A stretch of 64,000 bases of DNA from TMED69 sp036130055 (GCA_036130055.1 JAYYOR010000027.1:62001-126000); one strand, 5' to 3'. Positions 1-8,843 are shown, counted from the stretch's first letter. Made by a program: numbers and translations. Notes: a model not told the origin generated them from the letters alone.

Positions 1-18
1 TATTATTATTTCAAAAGC

Positions 19-702
19 TCAAAGACTCCCTTTTATCTGCATGGTAATGGATAGCTTTAAAACAGAACCGAGTAAGCTTAAAAGCCCCGAATCAGAACCT
101 GAGTTATACCTTAATGGATCGGCACTACCCAAATAAAAAAAACCAGACCATTCTCTGTCTTTAAAGGGATAGAAAACAATCGAACCGATATTTTCACTTA
201 AAATAACGCTTTTCCTCTTAAAATTTTTTAACTGTCCATAATAAGGTTTGAAAACAGTATCAGATATCATTATCGGCTCGTTATTTTTCGGGACCATGGA
301 TGAAAAAACCTCATTATTATCTTTCTTTTTTACATTTATAATTACCTCATCAGCATCAAAATCTGATGCCATAATCTCAGAAAGATAAGCAATCCATTTT
401 TTAAGACTCCTATATTTACTTGCCGCGTCTGCAATATTTTGAATTTTAATAATAAAATCCCAATTCAATTCTGCATTGTATAGTAGCTCATCGTATTTAA
501 TTTTTTGATCAGAATTTTTTCTTCTTAAGTTAACCAATTGTTTTTTTACTAAAGAAGCTATATTGTTATTATCAAAGTGTAGATTTAACTTGGTCAAAAA
601 CTCTTCGTGCTTTTCAAAAATTTCAGGATTATCTCGAATGTATTCAAGAACCTCTTTTTCATCCAAGCTTGCCTTTTTATTTCGTCTATTCGTACTTTTC
701 AT
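19..702 (-). CDS. DUF484 family protein
   Basis: This 227-residue protein belongs to the DUF484 family, whose biochemical role is not established. The N-terminus shows the family pattern YIRDNPEIFEKHEEFL near residue 21 and SLVKKQLVNLRRKN near residue 49. A GAF-like C-terminal half follows, ending in FYLGSADPLRYNS. The ATG overlaps the dapF stop by four bases (ATGA), which suggests translational coupling. In pseudomonads the order is dapF, DUF484, xerC. The stop codon lies at the window edge, so xerC would be expected just outside. There is no signal peptide or membrane segment, so it is probably cytoplasmic. Confidence 0.85.
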   Translation of the reverse strand: MKSTNRRNKKASLDEKEVLEYIRDNPEIFEKHEEFLTKLNLHFDNNNIASLVKKQLVNLRRKNSDQKIKYDELLYNAELNWDFIIKIQNIADAASKYRSLKKWIAYLSEIMASDFDADEVIINVKKKDNNEVFSSMVPKNNEPIMISDTVFKPYYGQLKNFKRKSVILSENIGSIVFYPFKDREWSGFFYLGSADPLRYNSGSDSGLLSLLGSVLKLSITMQIKGSL

Positions 703-1526
703 AAATCGATATTTCCCGTGTAAACATAATTCGCTGGACCAATGATTTTAAATTTACCCCCGCGCTGTTCAGTAAGGATCTCAAGATCGCCGCCCTCTTG
801 TACTACTTTAACTTGCAAATCAAGCAGCCCCCACTTCTGTCCAATCACCACTGCAGCACCTGCCCCAGTTCCACATGCAGGCGTATAACCAACCCCTCGT
901 TCCCAAACACAAAGTTCAATTGTATTTCTGTTTATCAATTTAAAAAAACCAACATTAACACCCATTTGAAATAGTCCTTTTTCTTGAAATAAAGGTCCGA
1001 AAATTCTTGCAGTATCTTTTACCGAATTATCTATCCTTATCACAGCATGCGGATTACCTACAGACACCGCGCCAAATTCAAAATATGTATCATTGATTTT
1101 GCTGTTATATCTATCTAACGGTTCAGAATATTGAAGACCTATTTCTTTCGGCTCAAAAACCGGTGGAGCGTGTTCCACACAAAATAAATTATTTTTTAAA
1201 AACTGAATTTCAAAAGTCTCCGTCCCAACCTGAGCTTTAAGCTCATCCGTATGGTTGAGAAACTTCTTAAAATAAGCTGCTACACAACGTAATCCATTAC
1301 CACAATGTTCGCTTTTTGTACCGTCAGCATTGAAAACAACATACAAGAAGTCAGCACCTATTTCTGTAGGCGACTTTAACATAAGTATTTGGTCACACCC
1401 TATTCCCAGCCGTCTATCTCCGATTTTTCTTATCTGAGAGTCTGACAAATTTACTTTTTTATTTCGACAATCGAGCAAAACAAAATCATTTCCAAGGCCT
1501 TCGAATTTTACAAACTCTTGCTTCAA
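699..1526 (-). CDS. dapF: diaminopimelate epimerase
   Basis: DapF converts LL- to meso-diaminopimelate, the last but one step to lysine and the source of meso-DAP for MurE, which is encoded at 51.4-53.0 kb. At 275 residues it has the usual family length. The two active-site cysteines are visible: Cys75 in NADGTKSEHCGNGLRC and Cys218 in GYTPACGTGAG. The best start is TTG (TTGAAGCAAGAG), preceded by a purine-rich GGGGAAGAG stretch. It overlaps the stop of the upstream channel gene by four bases, and the next gene, DUF484, overlaps dapF by four as well. All three therefore look like one transcription unit. Confidence 0.96.
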   Translation of the reverse strand: MKQEFVKFEGLGNDFVLLDCRNKKVNLSDSQIRKIGDRRLGIGCDQILMLKSPTEIGADFLYVVFNADGTKSEHCGNGLRCVAAYFKKFLNHTDELKAQVGTETFEIQFLKNNLFCVEHAPPVFEPKEIGLQYSEPLDRYNSKINDTYFEFGAVSVGNPHAVIRIDNSVKDTARIFGPLFQEKGLFQMGVNVGFFKLINRNTIELCVWERGVGYTPACGTGAGAAVVIGQKWGLLDLQVKVVQEGGDLEILTEQRGGKFKIIGPANYVYTGNIDL

Positions 1527-2632
1527 TTTGTCTCTTCCCCAGGATTCCTAGAAATATGCAAGGTAGCCGTAGGAAAAGCCGCCTGAGCTCCATGAGATTC
1601 AATAATATTCAATATTGACATCATAACTTTATGCTTTATCTCGTGATATTCAACCCAGTCGGTAGTGAGAGTATAAGCGTACACCATTATATCGAGAGAA
1701 GATTCTGACAAGTTGTTTAGATTAACTATTACAGTTTCAGTCTGATCAATAAAACTACTATTTCTGATCATTCGTCTAATTGAATCAACAAGATTTGGCA
1801 CTTTAGCTACGTCGTCATATCTTACACCAACGTGTTCGAAAATCCTGCGATTTGTCATTCGCGATGGGTTTTTTACAACAATCTGAGTAAAAAGTGAGTT
1901 GGGTATGTAGATTGGACGTTTATCGAAAGAGCGAATTACGGTTAATCTCCACCCTATGTGCTCAACAGTTCCCTCTATATCTCTATCGGGTGAACTAACC
2001 CAATCGCCTATGGCGAAAGGCCGATCGAGATGAATCATAATACCGCCAAAAAAATTTGCTAAGAGATCTTTCGCAGCAAATCCTACAGCAATGCCCCCAA
2101 CGCCTCCAAAAGCTAAAAGGCCCGAAATACTATAACCGAGCGACTGAATAATAATTAATCCACCTGTTATGATAACCGATAAGCGAAGGAGTTTAGTGAT
2201 AGCCTGAACAGTAGTCTTATCTAATTTACTTTGAAAATCCTCACCCCTTTCAGCCAAAGTTGAACGTTCAAAAACTACTCGAATATATTCTTTTTCACCA
2301 AATTTTATAAAACGAGACAAAAACCACACTACTATTGCAACCAGACCTATCTCTGCTATAGCTTCGAGGACTGGTTTCAAAGTATTAATTTTATTTTCAG
2401 GCGCGAATTGAAGGGCAAATAGTATTCCATACAACCAAATAAAAAGTCTAATAGGACTTTTTACGGATTCAATAAAAACATCGTCCCAAAAAGTCTGGGT
2501 TCGTTTAAAACTACGATAAAGCTTACTAAGTAGCTTTTTCTGAAAAAAATCTAAGCACAAGGTCGCAAAGACGATACCAAAGATTTGATACATCCAGGCT
2601 TTATCTGTAAAGAAATCTACATTTATTCCCAT
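1523..2632 (-). CDS. MscS-family mechanosensitive ion channel
   Basis: This is a 369-residue small-conductance mechanosensitive channel of the larger, YnaI-like kind, with about five membrane segments (near residues 12-30, 61-77, 92-108, 148-166 and 170-200). The last is the glycine- and alanine-rich pore helix, GLLAFGGVGGIAVGFAAKDL from residue 171. The cytoplasmic beta domain follows with FAIGDWV and GTVEHIGWR. It would sit in the inner membrane and release solutes on osmotic downshock. The gene overlaps dapF by four bases and lies 55 bases downstream of nagZ. No paralogue-specific name can be assigned. Confidence 0.92.
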   Translation of the reverse strand: MGINVDFFTDKAWMYQIFGIVFATLCLDFFQKKLLSKLYRSFKRTQTFWDDVFIESVKSPIRLFIWLYGILFALQFAPENKINTLKPVLEAIAEIGLVAIVVWFLSRFIKFGEKEYIRVVFERSTLAERGEDFQSKLDKTTVQAITKLLRLSVIITGGLIIIQSLGYSISGLLAFGGVGGIAVGFAAKDLLANFFGGIMIHLDRPFAIGDWVSSPDRDIEGTVEHIGWRLTVIRSFDKRPIYIPNSLFTQIVVKNPSRMTNRRIFEHVGVRYDDVAKVPNLVDSIRRMIRNSSFIDQTETVIVNLNNLSESSLDIMVYAYTLTTDWVEYHEIKHKVMMSILNIIESHGAQAAFPTATLHISRNPGEETN

Positions 2633-2656
2633 TTTTTACCTGGTAAAATAATTTTC

Positions 2657-3688
2657 TTAACCACTTCGCAATTTTAAATCAAAGCGTTCTAAAATTCTTT
2701 GATGTTCGTTTCTAATCTCCATGAAACTTGATGCACTTTTACACGGTGCCGCCTTTAGATTATCCAAGATTTTTCGATGAATATCCATCTGTATAGGAGC
2801 CTTTAAAGAATCTAGAATTTCTTCTACCGAGCCTCTATCATTACAAATTAATAGAATGTCACATCCTGCTTGCATTGCTGCTGAAACCCTTGAGATAACA
2901 CCTCCTTTTTTTTGGGCACCTTTCATCGACAAATCATCCGAAAAAACAAAACCATTAAAACCCATTTTTTTCCGCAAAATTCGGCTTATCCATTCCTTTG
3001 AGTAACCGGCTGCCTGGTTATCCACTTTTTTAAAATGTATATGGGCCATCATAATAGCAGACAGATTATTTTTTATTAAAATTCTGAATGGCGCCAGATC
3101 GCATTCCCAAATCATCGACAGATCACGATTATCAATAGGAAGCTCTATATGGGAGTCCTCTTTGACACCTCCATGACCAGGAAAGTGCTTGGCAACAGAA
3201 TTCATTCCATTTTTTTTCATCGCCCTTAAATAAATCAAAGCAAGCTCTGAAACAATTTCTGAGTTATTTGAAAAAGTCCTCGTGTTCAAGACTTTACTTT
3301 TATCGTTTCCGACATCAACAACAGGCGCAAAGCTTAGGTCTACGCCAACTGCTCTTAATTCCCTAACCATAATACCAGCATGCTCACAGGTAACTGCTCT
3401 AGCCAAATCAGGGTCAGAGTTGTATAGCCGGCCAATCTCATTGAGAGATGGTAGCTCTGTAAACGGAGCTCTAAACCTTTGAACACTTCCTCCCTCTTGA
3501 TCAACGGCTATTAACAACCTAGGGGTTTTTATACTCTTAATTTCATTAATTAGGTTTTGTAGCTGTTCAATATCAGTAAAGTTTCTGGAGAACAATATAA
3601 CACCGCAGATCGCTGGGTGGGACAACACCAGTATATCACTATTTGTCAGTTCCGTTCCTTCAATGTCAACAAATAAACATGGATACAT
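2657..3688 (-). CDS. nagZ: beta-N-acetylhexosaminidase (murein recycling)
   Basis: NagZ is a cytoplasmic glycoside hydrolase of family 3. It removes GlcNAc from anhydro-muropeptides taken up during wall recycling. The family signature KHFPGHG is at residues 167-173, followed by DSH at 178-180; the nucleophile region FSDDLSMKG is near 250. I place the start at the ATG giving MYPCLFVDIEGTEL, which aligns with other NagZ N-termini. A TTG three codons upstream overlaps the stop of the transpeptidase gene (TTGA) and is a possible alternative. Length is about 343 residues, normal for the family. Its neighbours are a wall-modifying enzyme and a mechanosensitive channel. Confidence 0.94.
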   Translation of the reverse strand: MYPCLFVDIEGTELTNSDILVLSHPAICGVILFSRNFTDIEQLQNLINEIKSIKTPRLLIAVDQEGGSVQRFRAPFTELPSLNEIGRLYNSDPDLARAVTCEHAGIMVRELRAVGVDLSFAPVVDVGNDKSKVLNTRTFSNNSEIVSELALIYLRAMKKNGMNSVAKHFPGHGGVKEDSHIELPIDNRDLSMIWECDLAPFRILIKNNLSAIMMAHIHFKKVDNQAAGYSKEWISRILRKKMGFNGFVFSDDLSMKGAQKKGGVISRVSAAMQAGCDILLICNDRGSVEEILDSLKAPIQMDIHRKILDNLKAAPCKSASSFMEIRNEHQRILERFDLKLRSG

Positions 3689-3693
3689 ATCGG

Positions 3694-4182
3694 TCAAGGT
3701 ATAATATTTACTAATGTTTTTATTTCCGTATTATAAAAAAGCTCTATAACATCTTGATTGGACATTCTTATACATCCGGCAGACGCTGGATGTCCTAACT
3801 GATCCTCATAAGGAGTCCCGTGGATATAGATAAATCTTGTTTTGGTATCAACATCTCCACCGCAATTAAATCCTTCCTCGCAACCTGCTAACCACAAAAT
3901 TCTTGTAAGAATCCAATCGGTTTGATTATCACCAAGCGCACTACTGTAGATTTGAAAGGTAAATTCTCTACCAATAAAAACCGAGTTTATAGGTCTTTTA
4001 TAACCTATTTTTCTAAACACATAATGTCTGCCGAGAGGGGTTTTGCCACTGTCCTTTTCCTGGCCTGCTCCTCTTTTAGAAGTCGATATTGAGTAACTTT
4101 TTGACTTTTGCGGCGAATAGAGCTCCAAAGTCTGTTTTCCAATATTAATAGTAATAGAATTATTATCTTTATAATCAATCAT
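3694..4182 (-). CDS. YkuD-fold L,D-transpeptidase without signal peptide
   Basis: This is a 162-residue L,D-transpeptidase catalytic domain standing alone. The catalytic motif is complete: His121 in IHGTPYEDQLGHP, then SAGCIRM with catalytic Cys137 and Arg139. KTPLGRH near residue 48 is also typical. Such enzymes make 3-3 crosslinks or attach proteins to peptidoglycan in the periplasm. However, the N-terminus (MIDYKDNNSITINIG) has no hydrophobic segment, so export by Sec is not evident. Three cysteines are present (101, 107, 137). The gene is coupled to nagZ and lies 18 bases downstream of rlmD. A cytoplasmic role, for example on recycled muropeptides, is only an inference. Confidence 0.85.
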   Translation of the reverse strand: MIDYKDNNSITINIGKQTLELYSPQKSKSYSISTSKRGAGQEKDSGKTPLGRHYVFRKIGYKRPINSVFIGREFTFQIYSSALGDNQTDWILTRILWLAGCEEGFNCGGDVDTKTRFIYIHGTPYEDQLGHPASAGCIRMSNQDVIELFYNTEIKTLVNIIP

Positions 4183-4200
4183 AGTGTTTATATTAAACTA

Positions 4201-5493
4201 TTATTTTTTAAATACCATAACCGTCTCAAAATGGCTTGTCTGGGGAAACATATCCAACAGAATGGTTTTTTTCAGGTTAAAACCAAAGCTTGAAACTAAA
4301 ATTTTTGCGTCGCTAACCAAAGTTTTTGCATTGCATGAAACATAAACCAAAGTATTTACCTCATTAAAATTTAATTGTGAAATTAAACTAGCTGCACCAG
4401 AGCGTGGCGGATCTAAAACAATTTTATTGAATCCTTTAAGACTATTTAGTTTGTCAATTAAGAAAACCTTGGATAGGTCTTGCTTCGAAAAAGATATATT
4501 TTTACAAAGATTTTCTCCCGCGTTTTCTTCAGCTAATTCCAGCATATTAGAGTCATATTCAAAACCTAGAACTTTTTTTGCTTGCTTTGCAATTGGTATT
4601 GAAAAATTTCCTATGCCACAAAAAAAATCAATTACACAATCATTAGAATCCAGTTGAAGTTCCTTTAAAACAGTAGTTACTAAATGAATATTTATCTTTT
4701 TGTTAATTTGGATAAAACTATATGGATAATATTTAATTTTACAATTAGCAACGATGTAAGACATATCATTAACGCTTCCGACCGGTGTAATTGTTTCGAC
4801 ACCACCACTTTGGAGATAAAAATCAATTTTATATATCTTTGAAAAACACTGAATTTTTCTCATATCGTCTAAATTAAAGGGTTTTAAATGCCTTATGATA
4901 ATAGCAACCACCTTCTCATCTGTAACAACTTCTACTTGAGGAATAGCATCTTTAATTGAAGTAGTTTGAATCAGTTGTGGTAATTTGAAAACTACGTACT
5001 CCAATCGTTTATGTAAGATCGGACAACAATAAGTGTCTGTAATGAATCGATTGCCTCTTTCTCTAAACCCAATCACGACTTTATTTTTTTTTACCACCCA
5101 CTTTAACCCGAATCTAGCTTTTAACCTGTAATTAAAAGAATTTTCTTTTATCACCTTTAATGGTTTATTCGAATCTAAACATTCTTTTTGCATCAATGCC
5201 TGCAGGGTGGCTTCCTTGAAGCCTAATTGATAATTTTCGGGCATATGCTGTAAGTTGCATCCGCTACAGACTCCAAAATGAGGACATTTGGGTATTGTGC
5301 GAACAGGATTTCCTTCTAAAATTTCAACTGCAATTGCGTGATGAATTTTAGATTTTTTCTTAAAAGTCCTAGCACGGACTATTTCATTCGGAAGCGCGCC
5401 ATGAACCAAGATAATTTCGTCTTTAGAAAGAGCTCTTCCGGCCCCATCCGGAGTTAGACTGCCAACTGTGACCAAGTATGTATGTTTAGCCAT
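4201..5493 (-). CDS. rlmD: 23S rRNA (uracil-1939-C5)-methyltransferase
   Basis: RlmD (RumA) methylates U1939 of 23S rRNA. The 430-residue protein has an N-terminal TRAM domain (residues 1-60). Iron-sulfur cluster cysteines follow at 70, 76, 79 and 156/157 (CPHFGVCSGC, then YCCPIL). The SAM-binding loop is VIDFFCGIGNFS near residue 287, DPPRSGA is at 361, and the catalytic cysteine is Cys387 in YVSCNAKTL. The terminal HFETV carries the base Glu423. All catalytic elements look intact. It starts with ATG 12 bases downstream of the exonuclease gene, in the same direction. Confidence 0.95.
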   Translation of the reverse strand: MAKHTYLVTVGSLTPDGAGRALSKDEIILVHGALPNEIVRARTFKKKSKIHHAIAVEILEGNPVRTIPKCPHFGVCSGCNLQHMPENYQLGFKEATLQALMQKECLDSNKPLKVIKENSFNYRLKARFGLKWVVKKNKVVIGFRERGNRFITDTYCCPILHKRLEYVVFKLPQLIQTTSIKDAIPQVEVVTDEKVVAIIIRHLKPFNLDDMRKIQCFSKIYKIDFYLQSGGVETITPVGSVNDMSYIVANCKIKYYPYSFIQINKKINIHLVTTVLKELQLDSNDCVIDFFCGIGNFSIPIAKQAKKVLGFEYDSNMLELAEENAGENLCKNISFSKQDLSKVFLIDKLNSLKGFNKIVLDPPRSGAASLISQLNFNEVNTLVYVSCNAKTLVSDAKILVSSFGFNLKKTILLDMFPQTSHFETVMVFKK

Positions 5494-5505
5494 AGAACTT
5501 TGGGT

Positions 5506-6282
5506 CTATAGAGCCAAAGCTTTTTTGAACTCATCAAAAAGGTCTGCATCCGCATCAGTTAAGAATTCCTGAGTAATTTCTATCTCCTTAAAATACTCTT
5601 TCTCTGTTAAGTTTCCCCTCATCAACTCAAACTTTAGATACACCAACCAAGTATTTAAAACATCAGTTTCACAGTAATTTCTTATTTCGGATATTTCACC
5701 ATTTTCATATTTAAGCGAAACATCTCCTCCACTTAAACCCATCTTTCCCGGAAAGCCACACATGCTTGCGATTTCGTCCAAGCGAGCATAGGCATTGGCA
5801 CTGTAGCCAGCAAGAATATCCATTAAATCTAAATGTCTTTGATGATATCTCGACAGATAATTATTAAATTTAAATTCCCTTCTTTCTTCTCCCGTTTCCC
5901 AGTAAACAGAAGAAGCTACTTTATTTATTAGAGCCCTATAATGGATAACGGGAAGATCAAACCCTTTGCCGTTCCAAGAAATTAAGGTTGGTTCATATTT
6001 TTCAATTCCTGAAAAAAAACGTATCAAAAGCTCTCTTTCAGATGACGATTCTTCACCTAAAGACCAAAGTTTAAATTTATCCTTATTTCTGATTGCGACA
6101 GATATAGAGACAATTTTGTGGAAATGATGTTTCAAGAAATCAGTTCTGCCTGATGTGTCTTGCAGTCGAGAAGTAGACAAGAAAGATTTTATGTCATCAT
6201 CTGCTAGGTTCTCTAAATCCCATATTTTTTTAGCTCCGGCAATATCCGGGACTGTTTCTATGTCAAAAACCAAAACGTTCAT
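5506..6282 (-). CDS. predicted 3'-5' exonuclease, PolB-type
   Basis: This 258-residue protein is a DEDD-superfamily exonuclease of the family related to the proofreading domain of DNA polymerase B. The acidic metal-binding motifs are in order: DIET at 7-10, SWNGKGFDLP at 102-111, an Asp at 152 in HLDLMD, and YCETD at 203-207. The tyrosine form of the last motif makes it a DEDDy enzyme. No polymerase domain follows. The family is common in Gammaproteobacteria, but its substrate is not well defined. It is likely cytoplasmic and transcribed with rlmD. Confidence 0.86.
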   Translation of the reverse strand: MNVLVFDIETVPDIAGAKKIWDLENLADDDIKSFLSTSRLQDTSGRTDFLKHHFHKIVSISVAIRNKDKFKLWSLGEESSSERELLIRFFSGIEKYEPTLISWNGKGFDLPVIHYRALINKVASSVYWETGEERREFKFNNYLSRYHQRHLDLMDILAGYSANAYARLDEIASMCGFPGKMGLSGGDVSLKYENGEISEIRNYCETDVLNTWLVYLKFELMRGNLTEKEYFKEIEITQEFLTDADADLFDEFKKALAL

Positions 6283-6324
6283 TATAGTAAAAAAACTTGC
6301 TGATTTTTCCTAAAAATGACCCTT

Positions 6325-6903
6325 CTAAAAATGAGTGACTAACTGCACGGCATGAAAGTTAATACCGGGATTCTCGTCTCCCAAGCTTGCATTAGAAAGG
6401 TGTTGAAAACGATAGAGTAACTCGAATTTCCCTGCACTACCTAATTCAAAACCAAGTCCGATATGACTCCCAAAAGCAAAAGGAATATCAAAGTCATCAT
6501 TTTCAATTTTTGATTTTGTATGTACATGAGGGCCTAGTCCAAACTCAACAAAAGGTGACAAATTCATGCCAGTTTTTGAAAGCCTGAATACTGGAGTTAG
6601 TCCAAAGTCAAAAAAATCTTTATTGCCTGTTGTTCCTGCCTCTCCGTCCCAATAGGCTGCAGAAAATTCAGCATAAAACCTTCCATTAAGCCCTGAATTT
6701 ATTAGGACTCTTTTGTCAAAATTATACCTCAACAAACCTCCAAATCTATCAACATTTGCGTCGCCCTCAGCCGTACCTATTTCGACACCTAGAGAAAATT
6801 TATTCTTTTCAACCGGGACCTTTTTATTATCGAAAGCCCACACCTCGCCTGAAACAAATACTAGGGTCAAAAAAATAGTCAGTATTATCTTATTATCGAT
6901 CAT
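6325..6903 (-). CDS. pagL: PagL-family outer-membrane lipid A 3-O-deacylase homologue
   Basis: This 192-residue precursor has a Sec signal peptide (residues 1-23, ending VWA) and an alternating beta-barrel pattern through to a terminal aromatic residue (LVTHF), as in outer-membrane barrels. The C-terminal region FQHLSNASL carries the His168-x-Ser170-Asn pattern of PagL. PagL removes the 3-linked acyl chain of lipid A at the outer leaflet. By spacing, the residue matching the catalytic Glu of Pseudomonas PagL is Asn182 (NPGINF), so activity is not certain. The gene stands alone between rimI and the exonuclease gene, in the same direction. Confidence 0.78.
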   Translation of the reverse strand: MIDNKIILTIFLTLVFVSGEVWAFDNKKVPVEKNKFSLGVEIGTAEGDANVDRFGGLLRYNFDKRVLINSGLNGRFYAEFSAAYWDGEAGTTGNKDFFDFGLTPVFRLSKTGMNLSPFVEFGLGPHVHTKSKIENDDFDIPFAFGSHIGLGFELGSAGKFELLYRFQHLSNASLGDENPGINFHAVQLVTHF

Positions 6904-6920
6904 CTCAAAAAATCCTTAAT

Positions 6921-7424
6921 TTAAATAATCATGTCAAAAGAAGAGTCACGGTGTTTAGAATTCAGTTTGAGCAGAAAAATATAGGCGTCCTCTCTCCCCC
7001 AAGCGGCCGGATAGTAATTTACCCTTCTGCCTACTCTTTCAAAACCCAAATTGCAATAAAGCTTTTGCGCTGGAAGGTTCGAAACTCTGACCTCTAGGAA
7101 AAGGAGCAAGACGGAGCTATCTACAAATTCCCTAATTACCTTTTTTATCAGCCGCTGGGCAAATTTCTGATTCCTATAAGTCGGACAAACGCAAACATTT
7201 AATATATGACCCTCCCCCGCTGCAAAACTCACTATACAGTACGCAATGAGAAAATCGTCTACTTCTGCTACTAGGCACGTGTATTTGGACGCCAGACAAT
7301 CCTCAAAAATCTTTTCCGACCATGGATATTGATACGAGTCACGCTCAATCGCTATTACTCTATTCAAATCATTATGCTTCATCTCGCGCACTAAAAATCG
7401 TTCTTGTTCTACAACGGCACTCAC
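6921..7424 (-). CDS. rimI: ribosomal protein S18 alanine N-acetyltransferase
   Basis: RimI is a GNAT enzyme that acetylates the N-terminal alanine of ribosomal protein S18. The core motif LEVRVSNLPAQKLY (residues 110-123) carries the catalytic Glu111 and Tyr123, and YPWSEKIF near residue 33 is conserved. I choose the GTG at 7424: it has AAGGA a few bases upstream and overlaps the stop of the psi-like gene by four bases (GTGA). A longer in-frame start at 7469 would run far into that gene. The product is about 167 residues. The holD-rimI pairing is known in E. coli and Pseudomonas. Confidence 0.92.
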   Translation of the reverse strand: MSAVVEQERFLVREMKHNDLNRVIAIERDSYQYPWSEKIFEDCLASKYTCLVAEVDDFLIAYCIVSFAAGEGHILNVCVCPTYRNQKFAQRLIKKVIREFVDSSVLLLFLEVRVSNLPAQKLYCNLGFERVGRRVNYYPAAWGREDAYIFLLKLNSKHRDSSFDMII

Positions 7425-8047
7425 GAATAATCCTTTATGGTTTTCTTTAATAGCACGAGATCCGCCCAAGCTTCTTTTTTGTCCAAAGGTTTTTTTAATA
7501 GATAAGAGGTCTCAAAAGAAAATAATATGGGAGTATCAATTTCATTTTTCTTATAAACTTTCCCACGCAAATTAGTCACTGGAGTGTTAGAGTTAGTCAC
7601 AAGTTCACCCGCTACTGTCCCCATCGCAAAAATTACTTTCGGAGATATTAGCTCAAGTTGATCGAAAAGGAAATGAGTATCTGCACCGGCACCTATGTTC
7701 ACACAACTATCTCTTCCGGAGCGTTTAATGTCGCCGATATTTTCGAAATGTAAATTATATGAGAGTAAGCCAGAAGCCTCTAGCATGTTTTGAAGTAAGA
7801 GTCCTGATTTTCCTCAAAAAGGTTGAGCCGAACCATTTTCATTCACATCGGGAAATTCGCCAAAAATAATACAATCCACTTCATGCTTTGGCATTTGTGG
7901 TACTGAGATTTCCGAAATATTGTGTTTAAAATGATAATCATTTTTACGGCCGACATTTAATTGGTTTTTTACTTCGTCATTACGCAGAGCCCATAATTGA
8001 ATGCCTAATTGTCTAAGCATTTTCTTGTTCTCCGGTGAAAAAACCAT
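7421..8047 (-). pseudogene. holD: HolD-like DNA polymerase III psi subunit (UDG fold), interrupted by an in-frame TGA
   Basis: One reading frame of about 208 codons is cut by a single TGA at 7814-7816. The part before it begins MVFSPENKKM and contains LRQLGIQLWALR, which resembles the chi-binding N-terminus of E. coli psi (QLGITQWSLRR). The part after the stop continues in the same frame with GKSGLLLQNMLEASGL and ends with SYLLKKPLDKKEAWADL. Together with QPF just before the stop, this fits the uracil-DNA-glycosylase-like fold of Pseudomonas-type psi proteins. The position directly upstream of rimI supports psi. TGA is used as a normal stop by many genes here. It may be a true pseudogene, a base error, or a split or read-through gene. 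Confidence 0.68.
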
Positions 8048-8060
8048 TTTTAAGACCAAA

Positions 8061-8837
8061 TCAGGGAAGTATCAATTTATTTTTTATCAACTTAAAACAT
8101 CCATCAATTGGTCCACTAAGTGCATATATTGTAGAAGCAAATAAAAGGATTAAAGGCGGTTCAATTGAAATTAGTACAAAAATCAAAACTATCGACAAAA
8201 TCGCAACAAATGGTACTTTTCCCTGCAAATCAAAATTTTTGAATGAAAAAAAACGTAGTTCACTTACCATCAAGGCGGAAATAAAACCAACCCCAATCAG
8301 CCCAGCAATTTGCCACCCCAAACTGGAAAATCCAAAACTTTCACAAAACCATACATAAGCCCCTAAAGTTGCTGCTCCAGCCGGACTTGGTAGACCAGAG
8401 AAATATTTACTATCTGATATATCCTCTGAAGAGTTAAATCGAGCCAACCGCAAAGCGACCGAGGCGGTATATATGAAAACTGTAAGCCATCCTACTTTTC
8501 CAAAGGAAGACAAGGTCCACTCAAATAAAACTACTGCTGGTGCAACTCCAAAGGAAACCATATCCGACAAACTATCGTAATGAGCGCCGAAATTACTTTC
8601 TGTGTTTGTCAATCTCGCAACCCTACCATCTAGACCGTCAAAGACAATGGCAATCAAAATTACGATAGAAGCGACCTCAAACCTCCCGCTCATCGCAGCA
8701 ATTATCGAATAAAAACCTGCAAAAAGAGCGCTTGTTGTTAAAAGATTGGGGAAAAGATAAATACCACTTCTGCGAAATCTATTTTTTTCAGTAAGCTCTG
8801 GATCTCGATTTTTTTGATTTGAATGCGCTAGTTTCAT
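8061..8837 (-). CDS. pssA: CDP-diacylglycerol-serine O-phosphatidyltransferase
   Basis: PssA makes phosphatidylserine, the precursor of phosphatidylethanolamine. It is the membrane-embedded CDP-alcohol phosphotransferase type. The family motif runs from residue 67: DGLDGRVAR, then Gly84, Asp88 and Asp92 in GAHYDSLSD. About seven to eight hydrophobic segments span the 258 residues. It follows ilvC by six bases on the same strand; ilvC-pssA adjacency is also found in Pseudomonas. The psi-like gene starts 13 bases after its stop. Confidence 0.94.
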   Translation of the reverse strand: MKLAHSNQKNRDPELTEKNRFRRSGIYLFPNLLTTSALFAGFYSIIAAMSGRFEVASIVILIAIVFDGLDGRVARLTNTESNFGAHYDSLSDMVSFGVAPAVVLFEWTLSSFGKVGWLTVFIYTASVALRLARFNSSEDISDSKYFSGLPSPAGAATLGAYVWFCESFGFSSLGWQIAGLIGVGFISALMVSELRFFSFKNFDLQGKVPFVAILSIVLIFVLISIEPPLILLFASTIYALSGPIDGCFKLIKNKLILP

Positions 8838-8843
8838 CTAAAA

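Noticed and set aside
7814..7816. TGA in the psi-like gene as selenocysteine
   Set aside because: The family has no conserved Cys at this place, no SECIS-like hairpin is obvious just after it, and nothing else suggests selenoprotein synthesis in this window.
8035..8358. 107-codon frame on plus opposite pssA and the psi-like gene
   Set aside because: Low-complexity Lys/Ile-rich translation that overlaps two minus-strand genes; no support as a protein.
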